Below, piece after piece: positions 9,074-17,639 of a stretch of 47,895 nt of DNA (position 1 is the stretch's first letter; the number at the start of each line of letters is the position of its first letter). The notes under the pieces were generated by a model, which was not told the DNA's origin, did not search any database, and worked only from the letters and a program-made list of their open reading frames with translations. Source of the stretch: Burkholderiales bacterium (GTDB lineage Bacteria > Pseudomonadota > Gammaproteobacteria > Burkholderiales > Burkholderiaceae_C); NCBI GenBank assembly GCA_028868825.1, contig JAGWTU010000039.1, positions 1 through 47,895 of the forward strand, read 5' to 3'. The translations under genes were made by a program, and so were the position numbers.

Positions 9074-10198
9074 ATGAAACGCCTGCTGCGGCGGCTGGCC
9101 GCCTCGACCCTGGGCTTCACGCTGGGCCTCGCGCTGGGCGCTCAGGCCGGCGCGGCGGAGCGCTCCCTGCCGTTCCGCGACCCCTTGGCGCTGCCGGCGT
9201 CGAGCAGTGCGCTGGCCCCGCGCAGCCTGATGCTGGGCGTGGCGCGCGCCGGGCATCGACTGGTGGCGGTCGGGCAGCGCGGCCACATCGTGTACTCGGA
9301 CGACGGTGGTGCCAGTTGGCAACAGGCCGCGGTGCCGGTGAGTTCCGACCTCACCGCGGTGCGTTTCGCGACCCCTGAGCGCGGCTGGGCCGTGGGCCAC
9401 GACGGCGTCGTGCTGAACACCGTCGATGGCGGCCGGACCTGGGTGCTGCAACTCGACGGCCGGCGCGTCAATCAGTTGCTCGTCGAGCAACTCGAGGCGC
9501 GGCTGCGCGACCAGCCGGCGTCCGCGGCGCAACTCCAGCCGCTGCTGTCCGAGGCGCGCCGCGATCTCGCCCAGGGCCCCGACAAGCCGTTGCTCGACGT
9601 CTGGTTCGCGGATGCGCACAACGGCTTCGTCGTCGGCGCCTACAACCTGATCCTGCGCACCGGCGACGGCGGCGCGAGCTGGACCTCCTGGTTCGACCGC
9701 ACCGACAACCCGCGGCTGCTGAACCTGTATGCGATCGCATCCGTCGGCGACGCGCTCTACATCGTCGGCGAGGCCGGGCTGGTGCTCAAGCTCGACCCGG
9801 CGGCACAACGCCTGCGCGCCCTGGCAACGCCCTACAAGGGCAGCTACTTCGGCGTCGTCGCGACCGCCGGCACCGTGCTCGCGCTGGGCCTGCGTGGCAC
9901 GGCCTACGCCAGCGACGACGGCGGCGCGAACTGGCGTGCGGTCGAGACCGGCCTGCATGCCAGCCTCGTCGCCGGCGCGGCGCTGGCCGACGGCCGCCTG
10001 CTGATCGGCGACGCCGGCGGCCGGCTCGCGGTCGGCGATGCCGACGCGCGCCAGTTCCATCCGCTGCCGCTGCCGCAAGCCCTGCCGCTGGCCGGACTCG
10101 TGGATGCGGGACAGGGGCGCCTGGCGCTCGTCGGCCCGCGCGGCGTCGTCGTGACCGCCCCCGTGGCCTTGCATGCCGCGATGGAGACTCGTCCATGA
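9074..10198 (+). CDS. YCF48/Asp-box repeat beta-propeller protein, exported
   Basis: The 374-residue protein has a signal peptide (RRLAASTLGFTLGLALGAQAGA). It then has repeated BNR/Asp-box motifs of the S-x-D-G-G-x-x-W type: SDDGGASW, TVDGGRTW, TGDGGASW and SDDGGANW, each following a VGxxGxI strand. This is the pattern of YCF48-like photosystem-assembly or sialidase-type propellers. In bacterial catabolic clusters such proteins are regularly coupled to RND/MMPL transporters. The ATG at MKRLLRRL was chosen because it starts the signal peptide; a TTG eight codons earlier is possible. Its stop overlaps the transporter start by four bases, so the two are translationally coupled. It is probably a periplasmic partner of the transporter. 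Confidence 0.82.
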   Translation: MKRLLRRLAASTLGFTLGLALGAQAGAAERSLPFRDPLALPASSSALAPRSLMLGVARAGHRLVAVGQRGHIVYSDDGGASWQQAAVPVSSDLTAVRFATPERGWAVGHDGVVLNTVDGGRTWVLQLDGRRVNQLLVEQLEARLRDQPASAAQLQPLLSEARRDLAQGPDKPLLDVWFADAHNGFVVGAYNLILRTGDGGASWTSWFDRTDNPRLLNLYAIASVGDALYIVGEAGLVLKLDPAAQRLRALATPYKGSYFGVVATAGTVLALGLRGTAYASDDGGANWRAVETGLHASLVAGAALADGRLLIGDAGGRLAVGDADARQFHPLPLPQALPLAGLVDAGQGRLALVGPRGVVVTAPVALHAAMETRP

Positions 10199-12708
10199 AC
10201 CCGGCCGCCGACGATCCCGATCCGATGCCGGTGGTGCGCCGCCTGGCCGACTTCGATGCGCGTTCGGGCAACCGGCTCGAGCGGCTGGTGTTCAACCACC
10301 GCCGCGCCGTGCTCTTCGTCTGCCTGCTGCTGACGCTGGTGCTCGGCGCGCTGGCCGTCACGCGGCTGCGCGTCAACGCCAGCTTCGAGAAGATGCTGCC
10401 GCTGACGCAGCCGTACATCCGCAACTACCTCGAGTTGCGCCCGGACCTGCGCGGCCTGGGCAATGCGGTTCGCGTCGTCGTCGAGAACGTCGACGGCGAC
10501 ATCCGCGACCCGCGCTATCTCGAGGTGCTGCGCCAGATCAGCGACGAACTGTTCCTCACCCCCGGCGTCGACCGCGCCTGGGTCAAGTCGCTGTGGACGC
10601 CCACCGTGCGCTGGACCGAGGTCACCGAGGAAGGCTTCCGCGGCGGCCCGGTGATGCCCGACAACTACGACGGCTCGCCGCAGGCGGTGGAGCAGCTGCG
10701 CCAGAACATCGCGCGCTCGGGCATCGTCGGCAGCCTCGTCGCCAAGGACTTCCGCTCGAGCATGATCTTCGTGCCGCTGCTGGACGTCGACCCGCGCACC
10801 GGCACGCGCATCGACTACCGCGTGCTGTCGCACGAACTCGATGCGATCCGCGGCCGCTTCGAGCATCCCCGCGCCGGCGGCGCGTCAGCGGCGCCGCAAG
10901 TGCGCGTGCACGTCATCGGCTTCGCCAAGCTGATCGGCGATCTGATGGACGGGCTGGCGCAGGTGATGGCGTATTTCGGCATCGCCGCGCTGATCGCCAC
11001 GGCCATCATCTTCGGCTACACGCGCTGCGTGCGCAGCACGGCGCTGGTGGTGGCCTGCTCGCTCGTCGCGGTGGCCTGGCAGCTCGGGCTGGTGGCGCTG
11101 CTGGGCTTCGAGCTCGATCCGTACTCGGTGCTCGTGCCCTTCCTGGTCTTCGCCATCGGCGTCTCGCACGGTGCGCAGAAGATGAACGGCATCATGCAGG
11201 ACGTCGCGCGCGGCACGCAGCGGCTGGTGGCGGCGCGCTACACCTTCAGGCGGCTGTTCGTCGCCGGACTGACCGCGCTGCTGGCCGATGCGGTGGGCTT
11301 CGCGGTGCTGATGATCATCGACATCCCGGTGATACGCGACCTCGCGATGACGGCCAGCCTCGGCGTCGCGGTGCTGATCGTCACCAACCTGCTGCTGCTG
11401 CCGGTGCTGCTGTCGTACACCGGCGTGAGCGCGACGGCGGCGGCGCGCAGCCTGCAGGGCGATGCCGACGCCGAGGCCGTTGCCGGGCAGCCGCCGCGCG
11501 GGGGGGCGCGGCCGTGGGCGTTGCCCTGGGCGCTGCTCGAGCGCTTCACGACCCGGCGCTGGGCCCTGGGTGCGGTGGCCGCCGCCGCCTTGCTCACGGG
11601 CGTCGGCTACGCGGTCAGCACGCGGCTGCAGATCGGCGACCTCGACCCCGGCGCGCCCGAGCTGCGCCGGGACTCGCGCTACAACCGCGACAACGCCTAC
11701 ATCACTGGCCACTTCGCCTTGTCGTCGGACCCCTTCGCGGTGATCGTGAAGACCGGCAAGGAAGGTTGCCTGCGCTACGCATCCTTGATCGAGGCCGACC
11801 GGCTGGCCTGGAAGCTGCGCCAGCTGCCGGGCGTGCAGACCACGGTCACGCTGGCCGATGCGGTGCGCCAGATCACGGCCGGATCGTTCGAAGGCAACCC
11901 CAAGTGGCTGACGATCAACCGCAACCAGGACGTCTTGAACTACGCCGCGCAGCAGGCCGCGAGCAGCAACCCCGACCTGTTCAACACGGATTGCTCGGTG
12001 ATGCCGGTGATCGCCTATCTGGCGGACCACAAGGCGCAGACGCTGGACCGCGTGGTCGCCGCGGCGGCGGCCTTCGCCGATGCCCACGACACGCCCGAGC
12101 GCCGTTTCCTGCTCGCCGCGGGCAGCGCCGGCATCGACGCCGCGACCAACATCGTCGTGCGCAAGGCCTGGCACGAGATGCTGATCTACGTCTACGTCGC
12201 GGTCGTCGTGCTGTGCTGGGTCACGTTCCGCAGCTGGCGCGCGGTGGTCGTGGCGGTGGTGCCGCTGGTGGTCACCTCGGTGCTGTGCGAAGCGTTGATG
12301 GTGGTGCTGGGCATGGGCGTCAAGGTGGCGACGCTGCCGGTCATCGCGCTCGGCGTGGGCATCGGCGTCGACTACGCGCTGTACCTGCTGTCGGTCCAGT
12401 TGGCGCAGCAGCGCCGCGGCTCGAGCCTGACCGAGGCCTATCGCGGCGCCGTGCGCTTCACCGGCAAGGTCGTCGCGCTGGTCGGCGTCACGCTGGCCGC
12501 CGGGGTCGTCACCTGGGCGCTTTCGCCGATCAAGTTCCAGGCCGACATGGGCGTGCTGCTGACCTTCATGTTCCTGTGGAACATGCTGGGCGCGCTGGTG
12601 CTGATCCCGGCCTTGTCGCACTTTCTGTTGCCCGGGCAGCCCGTCGCGGCGCCCGCGAGCCCGCCGTCGAGGTCGCCCTTGCCGATCGCCTCGTCCCCTG
12701 CGCCTTGA
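10195..12708 (+). CDS. RND superfamily (MMPL-type) transporter
   Basis: The 837-residue membrane protein has the RND/MMPL layout. TM1 is near 36-56 (AVLFVCLLLTLVLGALAV) and is followed by a large periplasmic loop, a cluster of five hydrophobic segments from about 255 to 410, a second TM near 455-475, another periplasmic domain, and a final cluster of five segments (about 660-815). It ends with a short Pro-rich tail. Related proteins move lipids, hopanoids or hydrophobic drugs using the proton gradient. It is coupled by a 4-bp ATGA overlap to the YCF48-like gene. With the DUF1302/DUF1329 pair upstream, it could move the cluster's hydrophobic substrate across the envelope; direction is not evident. 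Confidence 0.88.
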   Translation: MNPAADDPDPMPVVRRLADFDARSGNRLERLVFNHRRAVLFVCLLLTLVLGALAVTRLRVNASFEKMLPLTQPYIRNYLELRPDLRGLGNAVRVVVENVDGDIRDPRYLEVLRQISDELFLTPGVDRAWVKSLWTPTVRWTEVTEEGFRGGPVMPDNYDGSPQAVEQLRQNIARSGIVGSLVAKDFRSSMIFVPLLDVDPRTGTRIDYRVLSHELDAIRGRFEHPRAGGASAAPQVRVHVIGFAKLIGDLMDGLAQVMAYFGIAALIATAIIFGYTRCVRSTALVVACSLVAVAWQLGLVALLGFELDPYSVLVPFLVFAIGVSHGAQKMNGIMQDVARGTQRLVAARYTFRRLFVAGLTALLADAVGFAVLMIIDIPVIRDLAMTASLGVAVLIVTNLLLLPVLLSYTGVSATAAARSLQGDADAEAVAGQPPRGGARPWALPWALLERFTTRRWALGAVAAAALLTGVGYAVSTRLQIGDLDPGAPELRRDSRYNRDNAYITGHFALSSDPFAVIVKTGKEGCLRYASLIEADRLAWKLRQLPGVQTTVTLADAVRQITAGSFEGNPKWLTINRNQDVLNYAAQQAASSNPDLFNTDCSVMPVIAYLADHKAQTLDRVVAAAAAFADAHDTPERRFLLAAGSAGIDAATNIVVRKAWHEMLIYVYVAVVVLCWVTFRSWRAVVVAVVPLVVTSVLCEALMVVLGMGVKVATLPVIALGVGIGVDYALYLLSVQLAQQRRGSSLTEAYRGAVRFTGKVVALVGVTLAAGVVTWALSPIKFQADMGVLLTFMFLWNMLGALVLIPALSHFLLPGQPVAAPASPPSRSPLPIASSPAP

Positions 12709-12723
12709 ACCCGGAGCGTCCAC

Positions 12724-13767
12724 GTGCTTTCGAACCCCGTCTTCTGCATTTCCCGCCGTGCCTCATCGACCCGTCCGTTGCTGGCCGGCCTGGCGCTGGC
12801 GGTCTGCGTCGCTGCCGCGCCCGCGTCGGCGCAGAGCCCGACACCGATCGACGCGGCCGCATCGTCGACCCGGCTGATCCTGCTGGGCACCGGCGCCGGG
12901 CCGATACCGCGCAGGGACCGCTCGCAGCCGGCCAACCTGCTCGTGGTGGGCGGCCGGCCCTACCTGATCGACGCCGGCAACGGCGTGGCCCGGCAACTGG
13001 CCTTCGCCGGCTATGCCACGGCCGACGTGCGCACGATCTTCATCACCCACCACCATATCGACCACAACGCCGACATCGGCGCGCTGATGTCCTTCACCTG
13101 GATCGAGGACAACAAGCGCAACCGGGCGGATGTGCCGCCGGTGCGCTTCTACGGCCCGCCGGGGACGAGCGAACTGGTGGCGGCCGCGCAGTCGTTCCTG
13201 AGCGTGTCCGAGCGCATCTTCCGCGCCGAGGTGCCGATGCGGCCTTCGGCCGGCCTCTTCGAGGCACACGACTTCGCCCGCGACGGCGAGGTCTACCGCG
13301 ACGACCGTGTCGTCGTCACGGCGGCAGAGAACACCCATTACCAGTTCGCGCCCGGGTCGCCCTCGGCGGGTCGCGACAAGTCCTACGCGCTGCGCTTCGA
13401 CACGCCGGGACGCTCGGTGGTCTTCACGGGCGACACCGGCCCGAGCGAGGCGCTCGAGCGACTGGCCGGCGGCGCCGACGTGCTGGTCAGCGAGGTGATG
13501 GATCTCGATGCCTCGATGAAGGCGATCGAGTCCAAGGCGGCCTTGCCGGCACCCGTGGCCGCCGCCGTGCGCCGGCATATGGCGCAGGAACACCTGACGC
13601 CCGAGCAGGTCGGTCTGCTGGCGCAGAAAGCGCATGTCAAGCTGGTGGTGCTGACCCACTTCTCGCCCGGCCTCGACGGCGAGACCGACATGAGCCGCTA
13701 TGTCGACGGGGTGCGCAAGCACTACACCGGCGTCGTGATCGCCGGCCGGGACTTGATGGAGCTTTGA
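12724..13767 (+). CDS. Exported metallo-beta-lactamase-fold hydrolase
   Basis: The 347-residue protein has an N-terminal signal peptide (about 1-37, ending ASAQ) and a metallo-beta-lactamase fold. The metal motif HxHxDH is at residues 109-114 (HHHIDH), preceded by the LILLGTGAGP strand. FTGDTGPSE near residue 235 and LTHFSPG near residue 308 provide the later metal ligands. The spacing resembles RNase Z-like and arylsulfatase-type members. The start is a GTG 15 bases after the transporter stop; no ATG gives a full signal peptide. As last gene of the operon it probably hydrolyses an ester, lactone or phosphoester in the periplasm. The substrate is not predictable. Confidence 0.84.
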   Translation: MLSNPVFCISRRASSTRPLLAGLALAVCVAAAPASAQSPTPIDAAASSTRLILLGTGAGPIPRRDRSQPANLLVVGGRPYLIDAGNGVARQLAFAGYATADVRTIFITHHHIDHNADIGALMSFTWIEDNKRNRADVPPVRFYGPPGTSELVAAAQSFLSVSERIFRAEVPMRPSAGLFEAHDFARDGEVYRDDRVVVTAAENTHYQFAPGSPSAGRDKSYALRFDTPGRSVVFTGDTGPSEALERLAGGADVLVSEVMDLDASMKAIESKAALPAPVAAAVRRHMAQEHLTPEQVGLLAQKAHVKLVVLTHFSPGLDGETDMSRYVDGVRKHYTGVVIAGRDLMEL

Positions 13768-13779
13768 ACGAATCGTTCA
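13765..13779. other. 15-bp palindrome over the stop codon of the MBL-fold gene
   Basis: TGAACGA-A-TCGTTCA is a perfect inverted repeat with a one-base centre that includes the TGA stop. It could be a protein-binding site or part of a stop-proximal hairpin. It has no T tract, so its role is open. Confidence 0.3.
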
Positions 13780-14073
13780 GCACTTGGCAGGTTGCCGGTC
13801 GCTCTGGGGACTTCCAGAATTCGCGGGCGGTGTCCGGCCCAAAGGCCGGCTGCTGACGTTCAGCGCCGCGACCATCCGCCCAGATCGGTCCGTGAGCGGC
13901 ACGGCCAGCGATGTCACGACAAGACTTCAACTACTGGCCGGCGCATGCCGCCGTCCCAATCGACCGAGGTCAGCACAGGGCTTGTCGCGCCTTCAGACCA
14001 GCCAGCCGCGGCTGACCGGCGACGTCCGAAGAGCCCGGCTGAATGAAGGTTCGAGGCCCGGGCAGTTGCAGCG
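13768..14073. other. Intergenic region between convergent genes
   Basis: About 306 bp separate the convergent MBL-fold gene and the first MmgE/PrpD gene. I see no supported gene. It holds the palindrome at the MBL stop and two small hairpins near 13834-13864. Short overlapping open frames lack ribosome sites and recognisable sequence. Confidence 0.5.
13834..13864. terminator. Candidate bidirectional terminator hairpins
   Basis: CCGGCC-CAAA-GGCCGG (13834-13849) is followed almost directly by GCTGA-CGT-TCAGC. Both are perfect stems between convergent genes. No T tract follows on either strand, so this is a weak factor-independent terminator at best. Confidence 0.35.
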
Positions 14074-15504
14074 TCATCGGCGCTCCGTTGCGCGACCGGC
14101 CCCGATCGGGCCTACCGCTGCAGCCACGGGCGGGTTGCCCGCCATCGCGCGCGCAAAGGCGTCAACGGTCGCAAACGCGTCGAAGGTCGCCGCGGTGTCA
14201 GAGAGGGCCTTCGCGCGATCGGCGACGGGGGTTGAAGCCAGCTGGGCGGCGAACTTGCTGCGCAGATCGCTCCAGGACAGCGGGTCTTCCGGCTCGCCGC
14301 GTGCGACGCTGACCTGGGTCTCGATCGTCGTGCCATCGCGAGTTTCGATGCGCACATCGACCGCACCCCACAAGCTCGGTTCGGCCGCCTGACGCGCCAC
14401 GACGGCGTCCGAGGGGACGACAGAGATCCGCTCTTCGATTTCGGCCATGCCGTGGTCATCCAGTCCAGCCTGCAGCGTCGCGAGCGAGACCTCGCCGAAC
14501 TTCAGGGCAACCGCCAGGGCGAAGGGCAGGCTCCCCTGTGCAGCGATCAGGGTCTGCGGCCGCCGCCGATCGGCCTTGACGACAAATGGGCCGGCGTAGA
14601 CGACGACGCTGCGTACGCTTTCGGGATCGAGATCGTGCTGCTTGCGTGCCGCCAGCACGGCGTCGATCGCCGGATGCAGCCTGCGCAAGCAGGCGTGGAC
14701 CTTGAAGTAGGTCGTCATCACGTGCCGGGTGCGACCCAGTTCGACGCCGAAGCGTGCCGCGTCGTAATGATCGGCGAAGCAGCGGAACAGGCCGTGCGCG
14801 CCTTCGAGCACGCTGTCCGGGCCGGTGAATCCGCACAGCGCCATCTCGACACTGCGCAGGCCGGTGGCCGTGGTCCAGCCCGGACAAAGCAGCTTGCCGG
14901 AAGATCCGTCGCTGAGGTATTCGATGATGCCGGCGCCGTGCAGCGCGGCAATGGCCATGGCCGCCCGGGTCTGCGCAGCGTCGAGCCCTCTGAGCTTGGC
15001 CGCTGCGGCCGCGACGGCCACCGTGCCGGCGATGCCGGTCGTGTCGAACCCTTTTTCGGTGTACGAAGACGGATTGATCACCGAGCCTATCTCCACGTAC
15101 ACGTCGTATGCCGCGGCGATGGCGTCGATGGCCGCGGTGGTGGATGCACGCAGCTTCTCGCCCAGCGCGAGCACCGTGGGAACAATGACCACGCCTGGGT
15201 GCCCCATCGCCTGCCGATGGCCGTCGTCGAGGTCGACGACACGGGAAAACGCCGCATTGCAAAACGCGGCGGTTTCCACCGTCACCTGCCCGAAGCCGAA
15301 GATCGCGGCTTCGGCTTCTCGGGGTGGGCGACGGGCGTAATCGAGTAAGCCTCGCGCCTTGTCGCTGTAGCGGCCGGCCAGCATGTTGCCGATGTGGTCG
15401 TAGATGCACTGCCGCACGCGGTCGACTTCGGCTGGCTTCAGGTCTTCGAAACGCGTCGCGGCGACATGCCCGGACAATTGGCGTATGAGGCTTTCGGTCT
15501 GCAT
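14074..15504 (-). CDS. MmgE/PrpD family protein (copy 1)
   Basis: The 476-residue protein belongs to the MmgE/PrpD family, which includes 2-methylcitrate dehydratase, cis-aconitate decarboxylase and iminodisuccinate epimerase. Family marks are the DLDDGHRQAMGHPGVVIVP segment near residue 90, the HGAGIIEYLSDGSSGK stretch near 190-205, and the FKVHACLRRLHPAID motif near 275. The start at MQTESLIRQL was preferred to an ATG eleven codons upstream because it matches the usual family N terminus. It is the last gene of operon B, 48 bases after a paralogue. It resembles the neighbour far more than the PrpD of operon A, so the two may form a heteromer or be diverged duplicates. The likely substrate is a hydroxylated or unsaturated di/tricarboxylate. 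Confidence 0.88.
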   Translation of the reverse strand: MQTESLIRQLSGHVAATRFEDLKPAEVDRVRQCIYDHIGNMLAGRYSDKARGLLDYARRPPREAEAAIFGFGQVTVETAAFCNAAFSRVVDLDDGHRQAMGHPGVVIVPTVLALGEKLRASTTAAIDAIAAAYDVYVEIGSVINPSSYTEKGFDTTGIAGTVAVAAAAAKLRGLDAAQTRAAMAIAALHGAGIIEYLSDGSSGKLLCPGWTTATGLRSVEMALCGFTGPDSVLEGAHGLFRCFADHYDAARFGVELGRTRHVMTTYFKVHACLRRLHPAIDAVLAARKQHDLDPESVRSVVVYAGPFVVKADRRRPQTLIAAQGSLPFALAVALKFGEVSLATLQAGLDDHGMAEIEERISVVPSDAVVARQAAEPSLWGAVDVRIETRDGTTIETQVSVARGEPEDPLSWSDLRSKFAAQLASTPVADRAKALSDTAATFDAFATVDAFARAMAGNPPVAAAVGPIGAGRATERR

Positions 15505-15552
15505 GGTGGGCTCGAACGTGAACGGGCAGGGCCGCAAGGCGGCCGCGAGGGG

Positions 15553-16917
15553 TCATGGGGCGGCGAGGAGATCCATCAGCAGGCCGACATCGTCGATCCG
15601 TTCGATGTCGCGAATCGCCGCCAGGATGGCGTCGCCGCGCCCGGCCAGGGCGGTCTGCGCAAGCTGTTCGCGGAATTTGGCTTCGAGATCGTCGGTGGAC
15701 AGCGGATGGGCCGCGCCGCCGCGCGCGGCGATGACTTGCTGCCGCAGCGGCTGTCCCTGCCGGGTTTCAATGATCAGCTCGGCCGCACCCCAGGTCTGCG
15801 GTTGGCGGATCCAGAGGTCTTCCAACGGACCGCTCACATCGACCTCGATCCGGCGCTGGAGTGCCGCGATGTCGGGGTCGTCGATCCCGGACTGCATCTG
15901 TGCCTGGCCGACGCGGCCATGCTTGAGCGCCAGCGCGACGCAGTAGGGCAGGCTGCATTGCGCCTGCGCCAGGTCGACCGGATCGCGGCAGTCCAGCCGG
16001 CCGACGAACGACGAGGTCAGTATGCGGATCCGGCTGGCTTCCTGCCACGCCGTGGCTCGTTGCCGATGCAGCGCCGCGGCCGCGTCGACCGCACCGTGCA
16101 GGCCGCGCATGCAGGCGTGAAGCTTGAAATAGTTGCCCTGGATGCCGAAGGCATGCCCGAGTCCGGACGTCGCGCGGGCGCTGTCCCACTGGTTCGAGAA
16201 CGCCCGGAAATGGCCCTTGGCGCCCTCGAACACGGCCGCAGGCCCGGTGAAGCCGGCGCGCGCGAGGTCGGCGGACTGCAAACCCGCGCGTGCGGCCCAG
16301 GCTGGGCAGAGCACCTTGCCGGCGCTGCCGTCGTTCTGGTATTCGGTGATCCCGCCAGCGTGGGTCGCCGCGATGCCGATGGCGTGTCCGGTGGTCTCGG
16401 CGTCCATGCCGCGGAGCTTCGCTGCCAGGGCGGCCGCGGCGACGCACCCGACGATGCCCGTGGAATCGAAGCCGCGTTCGTGGTACGCGCTGGGATTGAT
16501 GGCAGCACCCAGACCCGCATACACATCGTAGGCAGCGACCAGGGCCGCGACGATGTCGCTGCCGCTGGCCGACAGCACCTGCCCCAAGGCCAGCGCCGTG
16601 GGGACCAGGACGCTGGCGGGATGCCCCATGGCGGCTTGATGGCCGTCGTCGAGGTCGTGCATCCGCGCCAGCGCGGCATTCGCGAAAGCCGCCGCTTCGC
16701 AGCCGACCCGTCCGCCACCGACCACGGTCGCCTCGGCGGCACCGTGGCCGCCGCGGACATAGAGATCGACCGCCCGCGCCTTGGGTGAGTGGCGCCCACC
16801 GAGCATGTTGCCCACGGTGTCCAGCAGGCATCTGGCGGCCTGCTCGCGCGTGGCGTCGGGCAAGTCGGCGTGGCGGAGGGCCGCCACGTGCCGCGCCAGG
16901 TGTCCGGCGATGGTCAT
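15553..16917 (-). CDS. MmgE/PrpD family protein (copy 2)
   Basis: This 454-residue paralogue of the downstream gene shares the same landmarks: MHDLDDGHQAAMGHPASVLV near residue 85, HAGGITEYQNDGSAGKVLCP near 195, and FKLHACMRGLHGAVDAA near 265. The family dehydrates, decarboxylates or isomerises tricarboxylates such as methylcitrate and cis-aconitate. Its ATG overlaps the stop of the ModA-like gene by four bases, so synthesis of the two is coupled. Being a tandem copy suggests either a two-subunit enzyme or two successive steps. Which of the three PrpD-like proteins is catalytic cannot be decided by eye. Confidence 0.88.
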   Translation of the reverse strand: MTIAGHLARHVAALRHADLPDATREQAARCLLDTVGNMLGGRHSPKARAVDLYVRGGHGAAEATVVGGGRVGCEAAAFANAALARMHDLDDGHQAAMGHPASVLVPTALALGQVLSASGSDIVAALVAAYDVYAGLGAAINPSAYHERGFDSTGIVGCVAAAALAAKLRGMDAETTGHAIGIAATHAGGITEYQNDGSAGKVLCPAWAARAGLQSADLARAGFTGPAAVFEGAKGHFRAFSNQWDSARATSGLGHAFGIQGNYFKLHACMRGLHGAVDAAAALHRQRATAWQEASRIRILTSSFVGRLDCRDPVDLAQAQCSLPYCVALALKHGRVGQAQMQSGIDDPDIAALQRRIEVDVSGPLEDLWIRQPQTWGAAELIIETRQGQPLRQQVIAARGGAAHPLSTDDLEAKFREQLAQTALAGRGDAILAAIRDIERIDDVGLLMDLLAAP

Positions 16918-17639
16918 CGCGGCGGACGCGACAGTCCCGCCCGCGCGAGGGCGTCGTCAGCGGCGTCGGAGCAGAGGAAGTCGAGGAAACGGCACGCAAG
17001 CTCGGGATTGCGCGCCTTGGACGAGACCGCGCCTGAAACCAGGCTCACATGCTGGACCTCCGAAGGGAGCGGGCCGACGATGGTGATGCCGGGAACGAGT
17101 CGCAACTCGCTGAGTTGCTGGATGCCGATTTCGACATCGCCGTCGGCCACCGCCTCGCCGACGAACTTCTGGCCCAACACGACATGGGCTTTGGCGGCGA
17201 CTTCAGGCGCGATGCCCAGCGCGTCGAAAAGCGATCCGCCGACGTAACTGCCGCTGGCGCCTTCCGAGTAACCGATGGACGTGGCGGCGAGCAGGCAGCG
17301 GCGCAGCGCGTCCACGGTCGCGATGTCGGGCGCCGGTTGCCCCGATCGCACCGCGACGCCGATCTTCGAGGTCGCGATGTCGCGGCGCGTGATGGCGGTG
17401 AAGCAGTCTTCGCCGATCAGCGCGTCCATGCCGGAGCCGACCATCAACAGGACGTCCACGGATTCACCGCGGCGCACGCGCACCAGGTTGGACTGGGGGG
17501 AATGCCCTGAAGACGGGCCCCAGGAGACGGACAGCGTGCAGCCGTGCAGGGCCTCGAATTGCGACGCCAGGTCGCGCAGCGGCTGTTTCAGGATGCCGGT
17601 GGTCAACACCTTGAGTTCGGCGGCTGGCTGCTGGCTCAT
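16914..17639 (-). CDS. ModA-like substrate-binding protein without signal peptide (copy 1)
   Basis: The 241-residue protein has a type II periplasmic-binding fold of the ModA/SBP_bac_11 kind: an opening strand LKVLTTGILK, a GPSSGH ligand loop, FxVDVLLMVG-like core, GxSEGASGSYVG in the second lobe, and a C-terminal FLDFLCSDAADDALARAGL helix. ModA proteins normally have a signal peptide; this one starts MSQQPAAELKVL with none, so it should stay in the cytosol. No modB or modC is nearby. Its ends overlap the permease stop and the PrpD start by four bases each, tying it tightly to both. A cytosolic ligand-binding, chaperone or enzyme role is more likely than ABC import. Confidence 0.8.
   Translation of the reverse strand: MSQQPAAELKVLTTGILKQPLRDLASQFEALHGCTLSVSWGPSSGHSPQSNLVRVRRGESVDVLLMVGSGMDALIGEDCFTAITRRDIATSKIGVAVRSGQPAPDIATVDALRRCLLAATSIGYSEGASGSYVGGSLFDALGIAPEVAAKAHVVLGQKFVGEAVADGDVEIGIQQLSELRLVPGITIVGPLPSEVQHVSLVSGAVSSKARNPELACRFLDFLCSDAADDALARAGLSRPPR

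Noticed and set aside
7562..10174. 870-codon minus-strand frame opposite DUF1329 and YCF48 genes
   Set aside because: Composition is typical of an antisense shadow, and the plus strand has signal peptides and family repeats.
10173..13856. 1227-codon plus-strand frame overlapping the RND gene
   Set aside because: It is out of frame with the RND and MBL-fold proteins and has no domain; it is a product of third-position GC bias.
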